A stretch of DNA of 64,000 nucleotides from Pseudomonas serbica (GTDB lineage: Bacteria; Pseudomonadota; Gammaproteobacteria; Pseudomonadales; Pseudomonadaceae), in contig NZ_JAQIYM010000005.1 of the NCBI RefSeq assembly GCF_028823535.1, positions 1 to 64,000 on the forward strand, written 5' to 3'. This document shows, one piece after another, positions 44,769-54,489 of the stretch. Position 1 is the first letter of the stretch, and each line of letters opens with the position of its first letter. The notes beneath the pieces were generated by a model. That model was not told the DNA's origin and made no database searches. It saw only the letters and a program-made list of their open reading frames with translations. The position numbers were made by a program, and so were the translations under genes.

Positions 44769-45458
44769 TCAGAAATCGTCTTCGACCTGGCCGTCTTTCA
44801 CCTTGAATTCGCGGTTCTGCAGGTAGGCATTACGGATGAAGGTGTACTTGTCGCCGGTGATCAGCTTCTCGGAGGACAGCAGGCTCGCCCGGGTATCGAC
44901 AATGTTCAGGCCGAAGATCGAGTTACGCACCGGCACATCGTTGATGTAGCGGTACGGGCCGGTGTAGCCGTCAACGTACTTCGAAGGCGCATCCCGCAGC
45001 GTGCTCGGGCCAAGCAGCGGCAGCATCACATAGGGACCGCTACCAACGCCCCAGTAACCCAGGGTCTGGCCGAAGTCTTCATCGTTGCGCTGCAGGCCCA
45101 TCTTTGTACCCACATCGAAGAAGCCCAGCAGCCCGAAAGTGGTGTTGAAGAGCAGGCGCGCGGTGTCGACACCCGCCGCATGGGGTTTGACCTGCAGGAT
45201 GTTGTTGGCGAGGTTGGTCACATCGCCGACGTTGCGAAACATGTTGTGGATGCCATCTTCAAAAAACTGTGGCGTCACGAACTGATAGCCCTGGGCCAGG
45301 GGTTTCAAGGCATAGGTATCGACGAAATCGTTGAACTGGAAGATCGGACGATTGATGCCTTCCCAAGGATCATCTTCCGAGGCGGCCTGGGCGGCAAACG
45401 GAACCAGCAGCGCACTGGCGCACACACAAAGCCGAGCGAGAGGATTGCTCCAGCGCAT
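44769..45458 (-). CDS. mlaA: MlaA/VacJ outer-membrane lipid-asymmetry protein
   Basis: 229 residues. It removes mislocalised phospholipids from the outer leaflet of the outer membrane together with the Mla pathway. The family core is clear: DPWEGINRPIFQFNDFVDTYALKPLAQGYQ, FNTTFGLLGFFDVGTKMGL, LGYWGVGSGPYVMLPLLGPSTLRD. The signal peptide ends AAQAASEDD. In E. coli MlaA is a lipoprotein, but here no lipobox Cys sits at the cleavage point; the Cys residues at 11 and 13 lie in the n-region. So this version appears to be non-lipidated. Confidence 0.93.
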   Translation of the reverse strand: MRWSNPLARLCVCASALLVPFAAQAASEDDPWEGINRPIFQFNDFVDTYALKPLAQGYQFVTPQFFEDGIHNMFRNVGDVTNLANNILQVKPHAAGVDTARLLFNTTFGLLGFFDVGTKMGLQRNDEDFGQTLGYWGVGSGPYVMLPLLGPSTLRDAPSKYVDGYTGPYRYINDVPVRNSIFGLNIVDTRASLLSSEKLITGDKYTFIRNAYLQNREFKVKDGQVEDDF

Positions 45459-45643
45459 AGAAAAACTCCTTGGACTGTACCGTCACCGGGCGCTTGGCCC
45501 GGCGCAAAGACCGCAGTATAAGACGGATCGGCCACTTTAGGCAGCATAGGGCCCGCTCCCCGTGCTGCGCGAGCGATTCACCCCAGTGTCACTCAACTGT
45601 CACCGTCGCCCCTTAGCCTTGAGGCTATTTCAGGGACGTTGAC
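45459..45643. other. Divergent promoter region of mlaA and HAD-like gene
   Basis: No clear boxes. mlaA has AAGGAG about 7 bases before its start. Confidence 0.4.
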
Positions 45644-46282
45644 ATGCCGCACGCCGAAATCACCCCGCAAACCGCGCCCAACCTGACTGCCGTGCTGTTC
45701 GGCCTGAGTGGTTGCCTGGTGGATTTCGGCGCCTGTACGCGCCTGCAGGGCGACCCTGGCGCCGCCCACGCCGAGGCCACCCCCGGCGCCCTGGACAGCC
45801 TGCACAGCTTGCAGCGCCAGCAGATCCCCTGTGCCTGGCTCGATGAGCTGCCTCCCTCGACCAGCCATGCCTTGGCGATCGGGCTGCCGCAATGGATCAA
45901 GCCTTCGCCGCCCCTGCAGCCGCTGCAACAGTTTGCAACAATCAAACCCTGGCCGGCACCGGATGCCTGCTGGCAAGCCTTGATGGCCCTGGACATCGAA
46001 CGCCTGGATGGTTGCGTGCTGGTCAGCGGCGAGCCGCGACTGCTGCAATCGGGCCTCAATGCCGGGTTGTGGACCATCGGCCTGGCGTCCTGCGGCTCCC
46101 TCTGCGGGCTGTCCCCAGCGCAATGGCAGGCATTGTCCGCACAGGAGCGCGACATCAAGCGTAGCAAGGCCACGGTGCAGCTGTTCAGCCTGGGCGTGCA
46201 TTCGGTGATCGATCACCTCGGTGAGCTCGACACCTGCCTGGCAGACATCAGCTTGCGTCGGCTGAAGGGCGAAAAGCCCTGA
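45644..46282 (+). CDS. HAD/phosphonatase-like protein lacking the catalytic Asp
   Basis: 212 residues. The N-terminus AVLFGLSGCLVDFG aligns with the phosphonoacetaldehyde-hydrolase-like HAD motif, but the nucleophilic Asp (usual VFDWAGT) is Gly20, and the second Asp is Ser. The remainder keeps HAD layout: PGALDSLHSL cap region, LVSGEPRLLQSGLNAGLWTIGLA near the C-terminus, where an acidic motif would normally be. A similar phosphonohydrolase-related gene lies near vacJ in P. aeruginosa. It is probably catalytically inactive and its role is unknown. Confidence 0.75.
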   Translation: MPHAEITPQTAPNLTAVLFGLSGCLVDFGACTRLQGDPGAAHAEATPGALDSLHSLQRQQIPCAWLDELPPSTSHALAIGLPQWIKPSPPLQPLQQFATIKPWPAPDACWQALMALDIERLDGCVLVSGEPRLLQSGLNAGLWTIGLASCGSLCGLSPAQWQALSAQERDIKRSKATVQLFSLGVHSVIDHLGELDTCLADISLRRLKGEKP

Positions 46283-46391
46283 CAGAGATCATGCAGTGTT
46301 CGCGCGAGTGGATTAATCTTAAGGTAAGCCATAGACCTTTGGCGCGCCGTCGCGGTCTATGCCAGTGCCTATCGATAAAAGGAAGAACGCC

Positions 46392-46655
46392 ATGTCTGCC
46401 CGCGAACTGCAAGACCAGCTCAATGCCCTGCGCGAGCAATTGGACAAGAATCCTCCGCTGACCGACGTCGAGCGTGAGGACCTGCACAACCTGATGCAAC
46501 AGATCGAATTTGAGCTGGAACTGGAAACCAAGACCCAGGACGTCAACCTCGTCGATAACGTCAACCTGGCCGTCGAACGCTTCGAACTCGAACATCCGAC
46601 CCTCTCCGACGCCCTGCGCCGGATTGGCACGGCCCTGTACAGCATGGGGATCTGA
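46392..46655 (+). CDS. DUF4404 family small protein
   Basis: 87 residues, strongly helical and acidic, no signal peptide. The pattern LQDQLNALREQLDKNPPLTDVEREDLHNLMQQIEFELE through ERFELEHPTLSDALRRIGTALYSMGI is the DUF4404 family. Function unknown. The ATG at 46392 has AAGGAAG upstream, and a strong terminator follows at once, so it is a short single-gene unit. Confidence 0.88.
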   Translation: MSARELQDQLNALREQLDKNPPLTDVEREDLHNLMQQIEFELELETKTQDVNLVDNVNLAVERFELEHPTLSDALRRIGTALYSMGI

Positions 46656-46670
46656 TTGCCCCGCCATACA

Positions 46671-46704
46671 AAAAAAGCCCTGCCAGCACTGGCAGGGCTT
46701 TTTC
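46671..46704. terminator. Terminator after DUF4404 gene
   Basis: AAAAAAGCCCTGCCA-GCAC-TGGCAGGGCTTTTTC, a nine-pair stem with A and T runs. Confidence 0.93.
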
Positions 46705-46730
46705 ATTTCTACACGTTGAAACACCGTCCC

Positions 46731-46822
46731 CTGTGGGAGCGAGCCTGCTCGCGAAGGCGCCGTGTCAGTCGACATCACCGCTGAATGACACACCGCATTC
46801 GCGAGCAGGCTCGCTCCCACAT
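46731..46822. repeat. REPIN (inverted REP pair)
   Basis: TGTGGGAGCGAGCCTGCTCGCGA and its inverse enclose partly complementary arms (CCGTGTCAGTC and GAATGACACACC), with some decay of the inner stem. Confidence 0.9.
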
Positions 46823-46845
46823 TGGATATCGCACATTCTGGATTT

Positions 46846-47676
46846 TTATTGACGAACCAGGCGGTGGTTCGGCAACTGCACTTCTTCAGTACTGCGATAC
46901 GGGTTGATATCCAACCCGCCCCGCCGCACATACCGTGCATACACCGTCAGTTTTTCCGGCTTCAGCAACCGCTGCAAATCAAGGAAAATCCGCTCCACGC
47001 ACTGCTCATGGAAGTCCGAGTGCTGGCGGAAGCTGACGATGTATTCGAGCAGGCTTGCGTGATCCAGCGCCGCGCCACGGTACTCCACCGCCACACTGCC
47101 CCAGTCCGGCTGGCTGGTGACCGGGCAATTGGACTTGAGCAAATGGCTGTGCACGCTCTCCTCGACAATACGCGAGTCATCGCAACGCAGCAGTTCCGGA
47201 CGCGGGTGCTCGTAGTTGCTGACGCTGATGTCCAGGTCGTCAATGCACACACCCGGCAACGCCACTACACCTTCGGCCTCGACCTCTTTCAGGCTGCGGA
47301 TGCGCACGCCCACGGTCTTGCCGGCGGCGGCCGACAGGTCTTTGGCCAGGGTGGCTTCAAGGCTGGCGGTGTCGGCAAACGGCGTCTGGTTCAAGGAGTT
47401 GAGGTAGAGCTTGAACGACTTGGATTCGATGATGTTCGGCGAATCCGCCGGAATGCTGAACTCGCCGATCGCCACCACCGGCTTGCCCGACGGCAACAAC
47501 CACGACAGTTCGAAGCAGTTCCAGAAATCCACGCCGCTATACGGCAGGGTTTGCGCCGTCAGGCCCAGCTCGGCCCATTTCGCGGTGCGCGGGATCGGGA
47601 ATAGCAGGGACGGTGTGTAAGTGGCGATGTATTCGCTGGATTTGCCCAGCGGCGAGTGTTCGGCTGCGGGATGCAT
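46846..47676 (-). CDS. queF: NADPH-dependent preQ0 reductase (cinQ position)
   Basis: 276 residues, long YqcD-type QueF. It reduces preQ0 to preQ1 in queuosine synthesis. The signature [11 protein letters not shown] is at 84-94, the catalytic Cys184 lies in [13 protein letters not shown] with Asp191. It follows the cupredoxin gene by 61 bases, the same order as cinA-cinQ in P. putida, where this pair is induced by copper. It is probably co-transcribed with cinA, although a promoter inside the gap cannot be excluded. Confidence 0.95.
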   Translation of the reverse strand: MHPAAEHSPLGKSSEYIATYTPSLLFPIPRTAKWAELGLTAQTLPYSGVDFWNCFELSWLLPSGKPVVAIGEFSIPADSPNIIESKSFKLYLNSLNQTPFADTASLEATLAKDLSAAAGKTVGVRIRSLKEVEAEGVVALPGVCIDDLDISVSNYEHPRPELLRCDDSRIVEESVHSHLLKSNCPVTSQPDWGSVAVEYRGAALDHASLLEYIVSFRQHSDFHEQCVERIFLDLQRLLKPEKLTVYARYVRRGGLDINPYRSTEEVQLPNHRLVRQ

Positions 47677-47737
47677 GGCGGAAACCTGACTGAAGAATCA
47701 GCGGATTCTACCAGCCTTTGCCGCAGCCTTTGAGTGC

Positions 47738-48259
47738 TTACTGACTGACAGTCAACTTGCCCACCATGCCAGCCTGGTAATGACCAGGAATGTTGCAGGC
47801 AAATTCAAGGCGGGTGGCCTCGCTGAAAGTCCAGGTCAGCTCGGCGGTCTTGCCCGGCGCCACCAGCACGCTGTTGGGGTCGTCGTGTTGCATGGCATGC
47901 CCCATTCCGGCCATGGCGCTGTGGTCCATTGCCTGCATGCCGGTAGGCGTGAGCATGCCGTGTTCCTGCATCTGCAGCATTTCCTGCTGGTGCCGGGCAT
48001 GCATCGCCGCATCGCCGAGGTTGAATTCGTGCAGCAACTGGCCTTTATTGACCAGCACGAAGCGCACCGTTTCCCCGGCCTTGATCTCGATCGACTTGGG
48101 AGTGAACGTCATGTCAGCCATGTCCACCTCGATGCTGCGGGTCGCCTTGGCAGCCGGTGCCGGCTGACCGAAATCCCAGGTTTGCGCCGGGGACGCCGAC
48201 ACCGGCGAACTCAGCGCCAACAGACAGCTGGCCAACAACAGGGATTTGCGCAAAAACAT
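47738..48259 (-). CDS. cinA: Cupredoxin (plastocyanin/azurin-like) copper protein
   Basis: 173 residues. The signal peptide is 1-22. A cupredoxin fold follows: VDMADMTFTPKSIEIKAGETVRFVLVNKG, first ligand His in LLHEFNLGD, and the Cys-x4-His-x4-Met cluster in FACNIPGHYQAGM. Between them lies an insert very rich in Met and His (about 85-130), a likely second copper-binding region. Periplasmic. It diverges from the two-component genes cinR-cinS with 156 bases between, and this whole layout matches the P. putida cin copper locus. Confidence 0.85.
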   Translation of the reverse strand: MFLRKSLLLASCLLALSSPVSASPAQTWDFGQPAPAAKATRSIEVDMADMTFTPKSIEIKAGETVRFVLVNKGQLLHEFNLGDAAMHARHQQEMLQMQEHGMLTPTGMQAMDHSAMAGMGHAMQHDDPNSVLVAPGKTAELTWTFSEATRLEFACNIPGHYQAGMVGKLTVSQ

Positions 48260-48327
48260 CGACGTACTCCAACAAGATTAAGGTTCAGCCTGTGGAAAAC
48301 TCTAAACTGCTACCGCTGCCCGTTACC

Positions 48328-48352
48328 TGACAACCAGATTACAACTTTGTCA
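48328..48352. promoter_or_regulatory. Candidate CinR/CopR operator in the divergent cin promoter
   Basis: TGACAA and TTGTCA form an inverted repeat with 13 bases between, embedding ATTACAACTTTGTCA, which resembles the cop boxes bound by copper-type response regulators. It lies 64 bases before the cinR start. The role is inferred from position and similarity. Confidence 0.5.
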
Positions 48353-48415
48353 GCAAGGCCCGCAGCGTCGTCGCCCACGGTATAACGCTGTCGTTCCCTT
48401 TAGCCCGAGTCGCCC

Positions 48416-49096
48416 ATGAAACTGCTGATCGTCGAAGACCAACCGAAAACCGGCCAATACCTGCGCCAGGGCCTGACCGAGGCGGGATTCACCACGGAAC
48501 TGGTGGCCGACGGCAGCACCGGCCAGCAACTGGCGCTGAGTGGCGGCTATGCCCTGTTGATTCTCGACGTGATGCTGCCCGGGCGCGATGGCTGGCAGAT
48601 CCTGCAAGCGGTGCGCAATGCCGGCCTCGACACGCCGGTACTGTTCCTGACTGCCCGGGACGCCGTGGAAGACCGGGTACACGGCCTGGAACTCGGCGCC
48701 GACGATTACCTGGTCAAGCCGTTCGCCTTCTCCGAGCTACTCGCCCGGGTCCGCAGCCTGTTGCGCCGTGGCAGTACCCCGCCCCAGGAAACCAGCCTGC
48801 AACTGGCCGACCTGCGCCTGGACCTGATCCGCCGCCGGGTCGAACGCAGCGGCCAACGCATCGACCTGACCGCCAAGGAGTTCGCCCTGCTGGAAATGCT
48901 CCTGCGCCGCCAGGGCGAAGTCCTGCCCAAATCACTGATCGCGTCCCAGGTCTGGGACATGAATTTCGACAGCGAAACCAACGTCATCGAAGTCGCGATC
49001 CGCCGCTTGCGCCTGAAAATCGACGACGAGTTCCCGAACAAACTGATCCACACCGTGCGCGGCATGGGCTACGTACTTGAAGAGCGCCAGCCCTGA
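48416..49096 (+). CDS. cinR: Copper-type OmpR-family response regulator
   Basis: 226 residues. Receiver domain (Asp7/8 region LIVEDQ, phosphoacceptor Asp51 in [13 protein letters not shown], Lys in [10 protein letters not shown]) and a winged-helix DNA-binding domain ending [14 protein letters not shown]. It belongs to the CopR/CusR/PcoR group. Its stop overlaps the sensor gene start by one base. It probably activates the divergent cinA-queF unit. Confidence 0.9.
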   Translation: MKLLIVEDQPKTGQYLRQGLTEAGFTTELVADGSTGQQLALSGGYALLILDVMLPGRDGWQILQAVRNAGLDTPVLFLTARDAVEDRVHGLELGADDYLVKPFAFSELLARVRSLLRRGSTPPQETSLQLADLRLDLIRRRVERSGQRIDLTAKEFALLEMLLRRQGEVLPKSLIASQVWDMNFDSETNVIEVAIRRLRLKIDDEFPNKLIHTVRGMGYVLEERQP

Positions 49097-50445
49097 TGCG
49101 CCGGCTGTCCTTGAGCGCTCGCCTGGCCCTGCTGTTCGCCGCTTGCACCGCCGTGGTCTCGATGTTCGCCGGCGTGCTGTTCAGCCGCGCCAGCGAGGCG
49201 CACTTCATCGAGCTCGATCAACAGTTGCTGGACGCCAGGCTGATCGGGCTGCGACGGGCGTTGCCGGACATTCAGTCAAGCGACCGTGAAACCCGGCTGG
49301 CCGACGAACTGAGCCAACAGTCCGATCTGTCTCTGCGCATCAGTGGCAGCGACGGTCGCCGCTGGTATGACAGCTCCCCGCGCCTGCCGCAGACATTGCC
49401 GCGCCAGCCCGGCTTGTCCACGGTGAGTCACGACGGCACCGATTACCGCGTGCTGAACGCGCCGCTGTACCTCGACAAGCCCGATTCGCCGCAACTGACC
49501 CTGCTGCTGGACATCACCCATCACCAGCATTTTCTGCAGCGCATGCAACACCTGATCTGGCTGACGGTCAGCCTGTCCGCCCTGGCGACTGCCCTGCTCG
49601 GTGCCTGGGCGGCCCGCAGCGGCCTGCGACCATTGCGCCGCATGAGCGCGGTCGCGCGCGGGGTCTCGGCGCAATCGCTGAACGCACGCCTGCCGGAAGA
49701 AAACATGCCGCCGGAACTTGCCGAAATGGCCCACCACTTCAACGCCATGCTCGGGCGCCTCGACGACTCTTTCCAGCGGCTCTCGGCCTTCTCCGCCGAC
49801 ATCGCCCATGAGCTACGCACGCCGCTGTCGAACCTGCTGACCCACACCCAGGTCACCCTCACTCGAGAACGGCCCCTTGAGGATTACCGCGAGGCGCTGC
49901 ACAGCAACCTCGAAGAGCTGCAATGGATGGCGCAACTGGTCAACGACATGCTGTACCTGGCCAAAGCCGACCACGGCCTGCTGATGCCCAAGCGCGAACC
50001 GCTGGCACTGGCGGAGGAAGTGGATGTGTTGCTGGAGTTTTTTGCGCCGCTGGCCGAGGACGCGCGGGTGACGCTCAAGCGCGACGGGCACGCTCGCCTG
50101 CAAGGCGACCGCAGCATGCTGCGTCGGGCGCTGTCTAATTTGCTGGACAATGCGTTGCGGTTTACCCCGGCCGGGGGGGAGGTGCGGGTGCGGATTATCG
50201 ATCGGGTCGATGGCTTGAGGCTGACAGTGGAAAATAGCGGTGACGGGATTTCAGCGGATTTGCTGCCGCGGCTGTTTGACCGTTTTTACCGGGCCGATCC
50301 GGCGCGCCATGAGGGCAGCAGTGAGCATGCGGGGTTGGGGTTGGCGATTACCCAGTCGATTGTCCGTGCCCATGGCGGGCAGATTCGGTGTGAGTCGGCT
50401 GATGGGTGGACGCGGTTTGTGATTGAGCTGCCCAAGGGAGATTGA
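49096..50445 (+). CDS. cinS: Heavy-metal sensor histidine kinase
   Basis: 449 residues. TM1 (about 8-28), a periplasmic sensor domain (about 30-155), TM2 (about 158-178), HAMP, then the H-box FSADIAHELRTPLSNLL with His238, and an ATPase domain (NLLDNALRFTP, DRFYRADPAR, GLGLAITQSIVRAHGG). It fits the CopS/CusS group. It is encoded directly after the regulator and probably senses periplasmic Cu(I) or Ag(I). Confidence 0.9.
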   Translation: MRRLSLSARLALLFAACTAVVSMFAGVLFSRASEAHFIELDQQLLDARLIGLRRALPDIQSSDRETRLADELSQQSDLSLRISGSDGRRWYDSSPRLPQTLPRQPGLSTVSHDGTDYRVLNAPLYLDKPDSPQLTLLLDITHHQHFLQRMQHLIWLTVSLSALATALLGAWAARSGLRPLRRMSAVARGVSAQSLNARLPEENMPPELAEMAHHFNAMLGRLDDSFQRLSAFSADIAHELRTPLSNLLTHTQVTLTRERPLEDYREALHSNLEELQWMAQLVNDMLYLAKADHGLLMPKREPLALAEEVDVLLEFFAPLAEDARVTLKRDGHARLQGDRSMLRRALSNLLDNALRFTPAGGEVRVRIIDRVDGLRLTVENSGDGISADLLPRLFDRFYRADPARHEGSSEHAGLGLAITQSIVRAHGGQIRCESADGWTRFVIELPKGD

Positions 50446-50464
50446 GGCCGGCAGGTCCGGCCCC

Positions 50465-50541
50465 TTCGCGAGCAGGCTCGCTCCCACATTGGATTTGTGA
50501 GCACAGCAGATCCAATGTGGGAGCGGGCTTGCTCGCGAAAG
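50465..50541. repeat. Pair of inverted REP elements
   Basis: CTTCGCGAGCAGGCTCGCTCCCACATTGGAT and its inverse ATCCAATGTGGGAGCGGGC..TCGCGAA face each other around about 10 bases; arms ATTGGAT/ATCCAAT extend the stem. Confidence 0.88.
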
Positions 50542-50546
50542 CGGTG

Positions 50547-51803
50547 TTACGAATACCGCAACGCGTGAGCCGGCTCGATCTTCGCCGCGCGCCACGCCGG
50601 GTAAACCGTGGCCAGGAAGCTCATGACAAACCCTGCCGTGCAGATCAGCGCGACGTCTGCGCCCTGCAATTCGGACGGCAGGTTGCTGACGAAATACACA
50701 TCGGAACTGAAGATGTGCTGCCCGCTGACCCGCTCTACCCAACCCACCATCGCGCTGACGTTCAACGCCGCAATCACCCCCAGCACGCCACCGATCAAGG
50801 TGCCGACGATCCCGATCACGGTGCCCTGCACGATGAAGATCGCCATGATCTGCCGAGGCGTGGCGCCGATGGTGCGCAAAATCGCGATGTCCGCGCCCTT
50901 GTCGTTCACGACCATGATCAAGGTCGCGATGATGTTGAACGCCGCCACCGCGACAATCATCAGCAACAACAGGCCGATCATGGTTTTTTCCATCTTCATC
51001 GCACTGAACAGGCTGCCCTGGGTGTGGGTCCAGTCGTCAGCCTTGTAGGCACCGCCCAAGCCACTGGCGATGTCGCTCGACACTTGCGGCGCGGCGTACA
51101 GGTCCTTCACCGCCAGGCGCACGCTTTGCACCTGGTTCGGCGCCCAATGCTGCATCGCCGCGGCATCGGCCATGTGGATCAGCGCCATCGAACCGTCCAG
51201 CTCGGCACCGACCTTGAACACCCCGACCACGTTCAGCCGCTGCATGCGCGGGGTGATACCCCCCGGCGCATTGCTGACTTCCGGCACGATCAGGGTGATC
51301 TTGTCACCGACATTCAGGCGAAACCGCCGCGCCGTGATCTCGCCGATCACCACGCCAAACTCACCCGGTTTCAAGGCATCCAGGCGCCCCTGGACGATAT
51401 GCTGGGCAACGATCGACACCTTCCCTTCCAGCGCCGGATCGACGCCGCTGACCTGGATCGGCTGCATCGTGCCCTTGTAGGACAGCATGCCTTCCATCTC
51501 GGTGAACGGCACGGCGGCCGTCACTTGCGGGTTTTTCATCGCGGCGGCCGCCACGGGCTGCCAGTCATCGATGGGATTGACCCCGACGATGGTCGCGTGC
51601 GGGACCATGCCGAGAATGCGTGAGCTCATTTCGCGCTGGAAGCCGTTCATCACCGACAGCACCACGATCATCGCCAGCACGCCCAGGGCGAGGCCGATCA
51701 TCGAGGTCATCGAGATGAAGGAAACGAAGCGATTGCGGCGCTTGGCGCGGGTATAGCGCGTGCCGATAAAGATCGATAACGGTCTGAACATTCGCTGGGG
51801 CAC
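50547..51803 (-). CDS. lolE: Lipoprotein-releasing ABC permease, LolE position
   Basis: 418 residues, four membrane helices (one near 28-50 and three in the last 150 residues) with a large periplasmic domain, the MacB/FtsX permease layout. Opening [38 protein letters not shown] is typical of LolC/E. It extracts outer-membrane lipoproteins from the inner membrane together with LolD and LolC. About half the residues match the lolC product. The label E rests on its position after lolD, as in P. aeruginosa. Confidence 0.92.
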   Translation of the reverse strand: MPQRMFRPLSIFIGTRYTRAKRRNRFVSFISMTSMIGLALGVLAMIVVLSVMNGFQREMSSRILGMVPHATIVGVNPIDDWQPVAAAAMKNPQVTAAVPFTEMEGMLSYKGTMQPIQVSGVDPALEGKVSIVAQHIVQGRLDALKPGEFGVVIGEITARRFRLNVGDKITLIVPEVSNAPGGITPRMQRLNVVGVFKVGAELDGSMALIHMADAAAMQHWAPNQVQSVRLAVKDLYAAPQVSSDIASGLGGAYKADDWTHTQGSLFSAMKMEKTMIGLLLLMIVAVAAFNIIATLIMVVNDKGADIAILRTIGATPRQIMAIFIVQGTVIGIVGTLIGGVLGVIAALNVSAMVGWVERVSGQHIFSSDVYFVSNLPSELQGADVALICTAGFVMSFLATVYPAWRAAKIEPAHALRYS

Positions 51804-51857
51804 CGTATGAAAATAAAAGACCCGACGGGCTTTTCAGCGCCGTCGGGTGGCAAGCGG

Positions 51858-52541
51858 TCAGATAGGCGTCAGGCAACCTTCCTGCAAGTGCAGGACGCGG
51901 TCCATCTGGCGAGCCAGGTTCATGTCGTGGGTCACCACCAGGAACGCGGTGCGCATCGAGGTGCTGAGTTCCAGCATCAAGTCCTGGATGCCCTGGGCGG
52001 TGTGGGAGTCGAGGTTGCCGGTCGGCTCGTCGAGCATCACAAGGCCTGGATTGTTCACCAGGGCGCGGGCGATGGCCACACGCTGGCGCTCGCCACCGGA
52101 CAATTCCGCCGGCTTGTGCTCCAGGCGATGGCCCAGCCCTACCCGCGTCAGCAACGCCGTGGCACGTTTACGCGCCTCGGGGATCGCGGTCTTGCCGATC
52201 AGCAACGGCATGCAGACGTTTTCCAGGGCGGTGAATTCCGGCAGCAGGTGGTGAAACTGGTACACGAAGCCCAGGGCGCGGTTACGCAGCAGCCCGCGCT
52301 TCTTTTCGCTCAATGCCGACAGCTCTTCGCCGTCGAGCCAGACGCTGCCCTTGGTCGGCGTATCGAGGCCGCCCAGCAGGTTGAGCAAGGTACTCTTGCC
52401 CGAGCCCGACTTGCCGACAATCGCCACACGCTCGCCCGGGTGCAACTCCAGTTGCAGGCCCGCCAACACTTCAACCGACTCCGGGCCTTCCTCGTAGGAC
52501 TTGCCCAGGCTGCGGCAGCTCAAGATTGCTTTATCACTCAT
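51858..52541 (-). CDS. lolD: Lipoprotein-releasing ABC ATPase
   Basis: 227 residues. It powers LolCE. Walker [10 protein letters not shown] is at 43-51, signature LSGGERQ at 147-153 and Walker B VMLDEP at 168-173, plus the H-loop VVTHD. The start is taken at 52541, where GAGTGAG lies a few bases upstream; an earlier ATG at 52556 overlapping the lolC stop is possible and would add five residues. Confidence 0.95.
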   Translation of the reverse strand: MSDKAILSCRSLGKSYEEGPESVEVLAGLQLELHPGERVAIVGKSGSGKSTLLNLLGGLDTPTKGSVWLDGEELSALSEKKRGLLRNRALGFVYQFHHLLPEFTALENVCMPLLIGKTAIPEARKRATALLTRVGLGHRLEHKPAELSGGERQRVAIARALVNNPGLVMLDEPTGNLDSHTAQGIQDLMLELSTSMRTAFLVVTHDMNLARQMDRVLHLQEGCLTPI

Positions 52542-52548
52542 GCCCGAC

Positions 52549-53799
52549 TCACTCATAACGTAACGCCTCCGCCGGCTGGGTGCGCGCGGCACGCCAGGCG
52601 GGATACAGGGTGGCGAGGAAACTCAGGACCAACGCCGCGCAGCAGACCATCAGGACATCCTGGCTCTGCACCTGCGACGGCAGGTAATCGATGAAATACA
52701 CGTCGGCGTTGAGAAACTTGTGGCCGATCAGGCCTTCAAGCGCCGAGATGGCCGCGCTGACATTGAGCGCGGCGAAAATCCCGACCACCGCGCCGATGGC
52801 CGTGCCGACCACGCCGATCACCGTACCCTGGACCATGAAGGTGCGCATGATCGTGCCCGGCGTGGCACCGAGGGTACGCAGGATCGCGATGTCGCTCTTC
52901 TTGTCGTTCACCACCATTACCAGTGTGGAAATGATGTTGAACGCAGCGACCGCGACGATCAGCAGCAACAACAGGCCGATCATGGCTTTTTCCATGCGGA
53001 TCGCCTGATACAGGTTGCCGTGGGTGCGGGTCCAGTCGCGGGCGTAGAAATGGTCTTCGCCCAGCTCGCGGGCGATGCTCCACGCCGTGCGCGGAGCCTG
53101 GAACAGGTCGTCGAACTTCAGCCGCAGGCCCTGCACCTGATCCGGCTTCCAGCGATGCAACCGCGCCAGATCCTGCAGGTTGGTGACGCCCAGGTAACCA
53201 TCGAGCTCGCCGGCGCCGACATGGAAAATGCCGACCACGGTAAAGCGCTTCATGCGCGGGAACATCCCGGCGGGGGTCACGGTGACTTCCGGCGCCACGA
53301 ACGTCAGCTTGTCGCCCACGGCCGCACCGAGCTTGGCCGCCGCCTTGTCGCCGATGACGATACCGAACTCGCCCGGCACCAGGTCGTCGAGTTTGCCCTG
53401 GGTCATGAAGTTGTCGATGATCGACACCTGGCGTTCCTGCGCCGGGTCAATGGCATTGAGCAGGATCTTGTTGACCTTGCCGTTGTTGGTCAGCAAACCC
53501 TGCATCTGCGTGAACGGTGCTACAGCCGTCACCTGCGGGTTCTGCTTGACCTTGGCGGCCAGGCCTTGCCAATCGCTGATCGGCTCGCCGGACTCGATGG
53601 TCGCGTGGGGCACCATGCCCAGCACACGGGTGCGCATCTCATGATCGAAGCCGTTCATGACCGACAGCACCACGATCATCACGACCACGCCGAGGGCGAG
53701 TCCGATCATCGAGGTCAGGGAAATGAATGACACAAAATGATTGCGACGCTTTGCACGGGTATAACGCGTGCCTATAAATACGAAGAGAGGTCTGAACAT
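52549..53799 (-). CDS. lolC: Lipoprotein-releasing ABC permease, LolC position
   Basis: 416 residues, same four-helix layout as the lolE product and a close paralogue of it ([38 protein letters not shown]). It is the first gene of the lolCDE operon. Its stop overlaps the possible early lolD start. LolC is the subunit that recruits the carrier LolA in E. coli; that role here rests on gene order, since the two permeases look nearly alike. Confidence 0.92.
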   Translation of the reverse strand: MFRPLFVFIGTRYTRAKRRNHFVSFISLTSMIGLALGVVVMIVVLSVMNGFDHEMRTRVLGMVPHATIESGEPISDWQGLAAKVKQNPQVTAVAPFTQMQGLLTNNGKVNKILLNAIDPAQERQVSIIDNFMTQGKLDDLVPGEFGIVIGDKAAAKLGAAVGDKLTFVAPEVTVTPAGMFPRMKRFTVVGIFHVGAGELDGYLGVTNLQDLARLHRWKPDQVQGLRLKFDDLFQAPRTAWSIARELGEDHFYARDWTRTHGNLYQAIRMEKAMIGLLLLLIVAVAAFNIISTLVMVVNDKKSDIAILRTLGATPGTIMRTFMVQGTVIGVVGTAIGAVVGIFAALNVSAAISALEGLIGHKFLNADVYFIDYLPSQVQSQDVLMVCCAALVLSFLATLYPAWRAARTQPAEALRYE

Positions 53800-53893
53800 G
53801 TCGGGGCTTGTTCGGAGGGAAAAGGAACGTCCTTGTGGCGGGGGTCGATAACCAGCTTTACACTCAGACCACCGCCGCTACCATGGGTTCGCC

Positions 53894-54475
53894 ATGTCGA
53901 CATTAGATGAAGAAGATCGCCGCGAATACTACCGTATCGAGGACATGATCGCACTGGAAATTCGGCCCCTGTCTGCCCTCGAAGCCGCCGGGCAGGAAGT
54001 GTTGCAGGATGCTTCCCCACTCTTCAATCTGCTCAGCGAACTGCACCTGAGCGAATTCGAGTCGCAGCACCTGCTGCGCCAGATCAGCGAGCGCGACCGC
54101 AACCTCGCGGCGTTCCTCAAATCCCAGAACAAGCGCATCGACCTGCTCAGCCAGGTGATCGCCATCACCGTGCTCGGGCAGATCGGTGAACCGCAGCCGG
54201 TGATCATCTCCGAAGGCGGCATCGACTTCCAGCACCCTTCCCCCATCGCCGCCGGTTCGCGCCTGTCGGTCAAGCTGGTGCTGATGCCCCAGGCCCTGGG
54301 CCTGTTGCTGCGCGCGCGTGTCACCCATTGCGACCGCAAGGGCGAGGGCTATGACGTCGGCACCGAGTTCGAACACCTGACCGACGCCCAGCGACAACTG
54401 TTGGCGCGCCATATCTTGCAAAGGCAGGCCCAGGAACGACGCCTGGCCCGCGAACTGAACGAATCAGGCATTTAA
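53894..54475 (+). CDS. PilZ-domain (atypical) cyclic-di-GMP-type receptor
   Basis: 193 residues, cytoplasmic. The N-terminal DEEDRREYYRIED carries an RxxxR motif (Arg10 and Arg14), but the second PilZ element, usually D/NxSxxG, is reduced to IISEGGIDF around residue 107, and the two are separated by a helical insertion (about 30-90). This is the layout of the atypical PilZ family. c-di-GMP binding is therefore plausible but unproven. It is divergent from lolC and followed by the GDPD gene after 14 bases, an order also found in P. aeruginosa. Confidence 0.8.
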   Translation: MSTLDEEDRREYYRIEDMIALEIRPLSALEAAGQEVLQDASPLFNLLSELHLSEFESQHLLRQISERDRNLAAFLKSQNKRIDLLSQVIAITVLGQIGEPQPVIISEGGIDFQHPSPIAAGSRLSVKLVLMPQALGLLLRARVTHCDRKGEGYDVGTEFEHLTDAQRQLLARHILQRQAQERRLARELNESGI

Positions 54476-54489
54476 ATCAAGGAATAATC

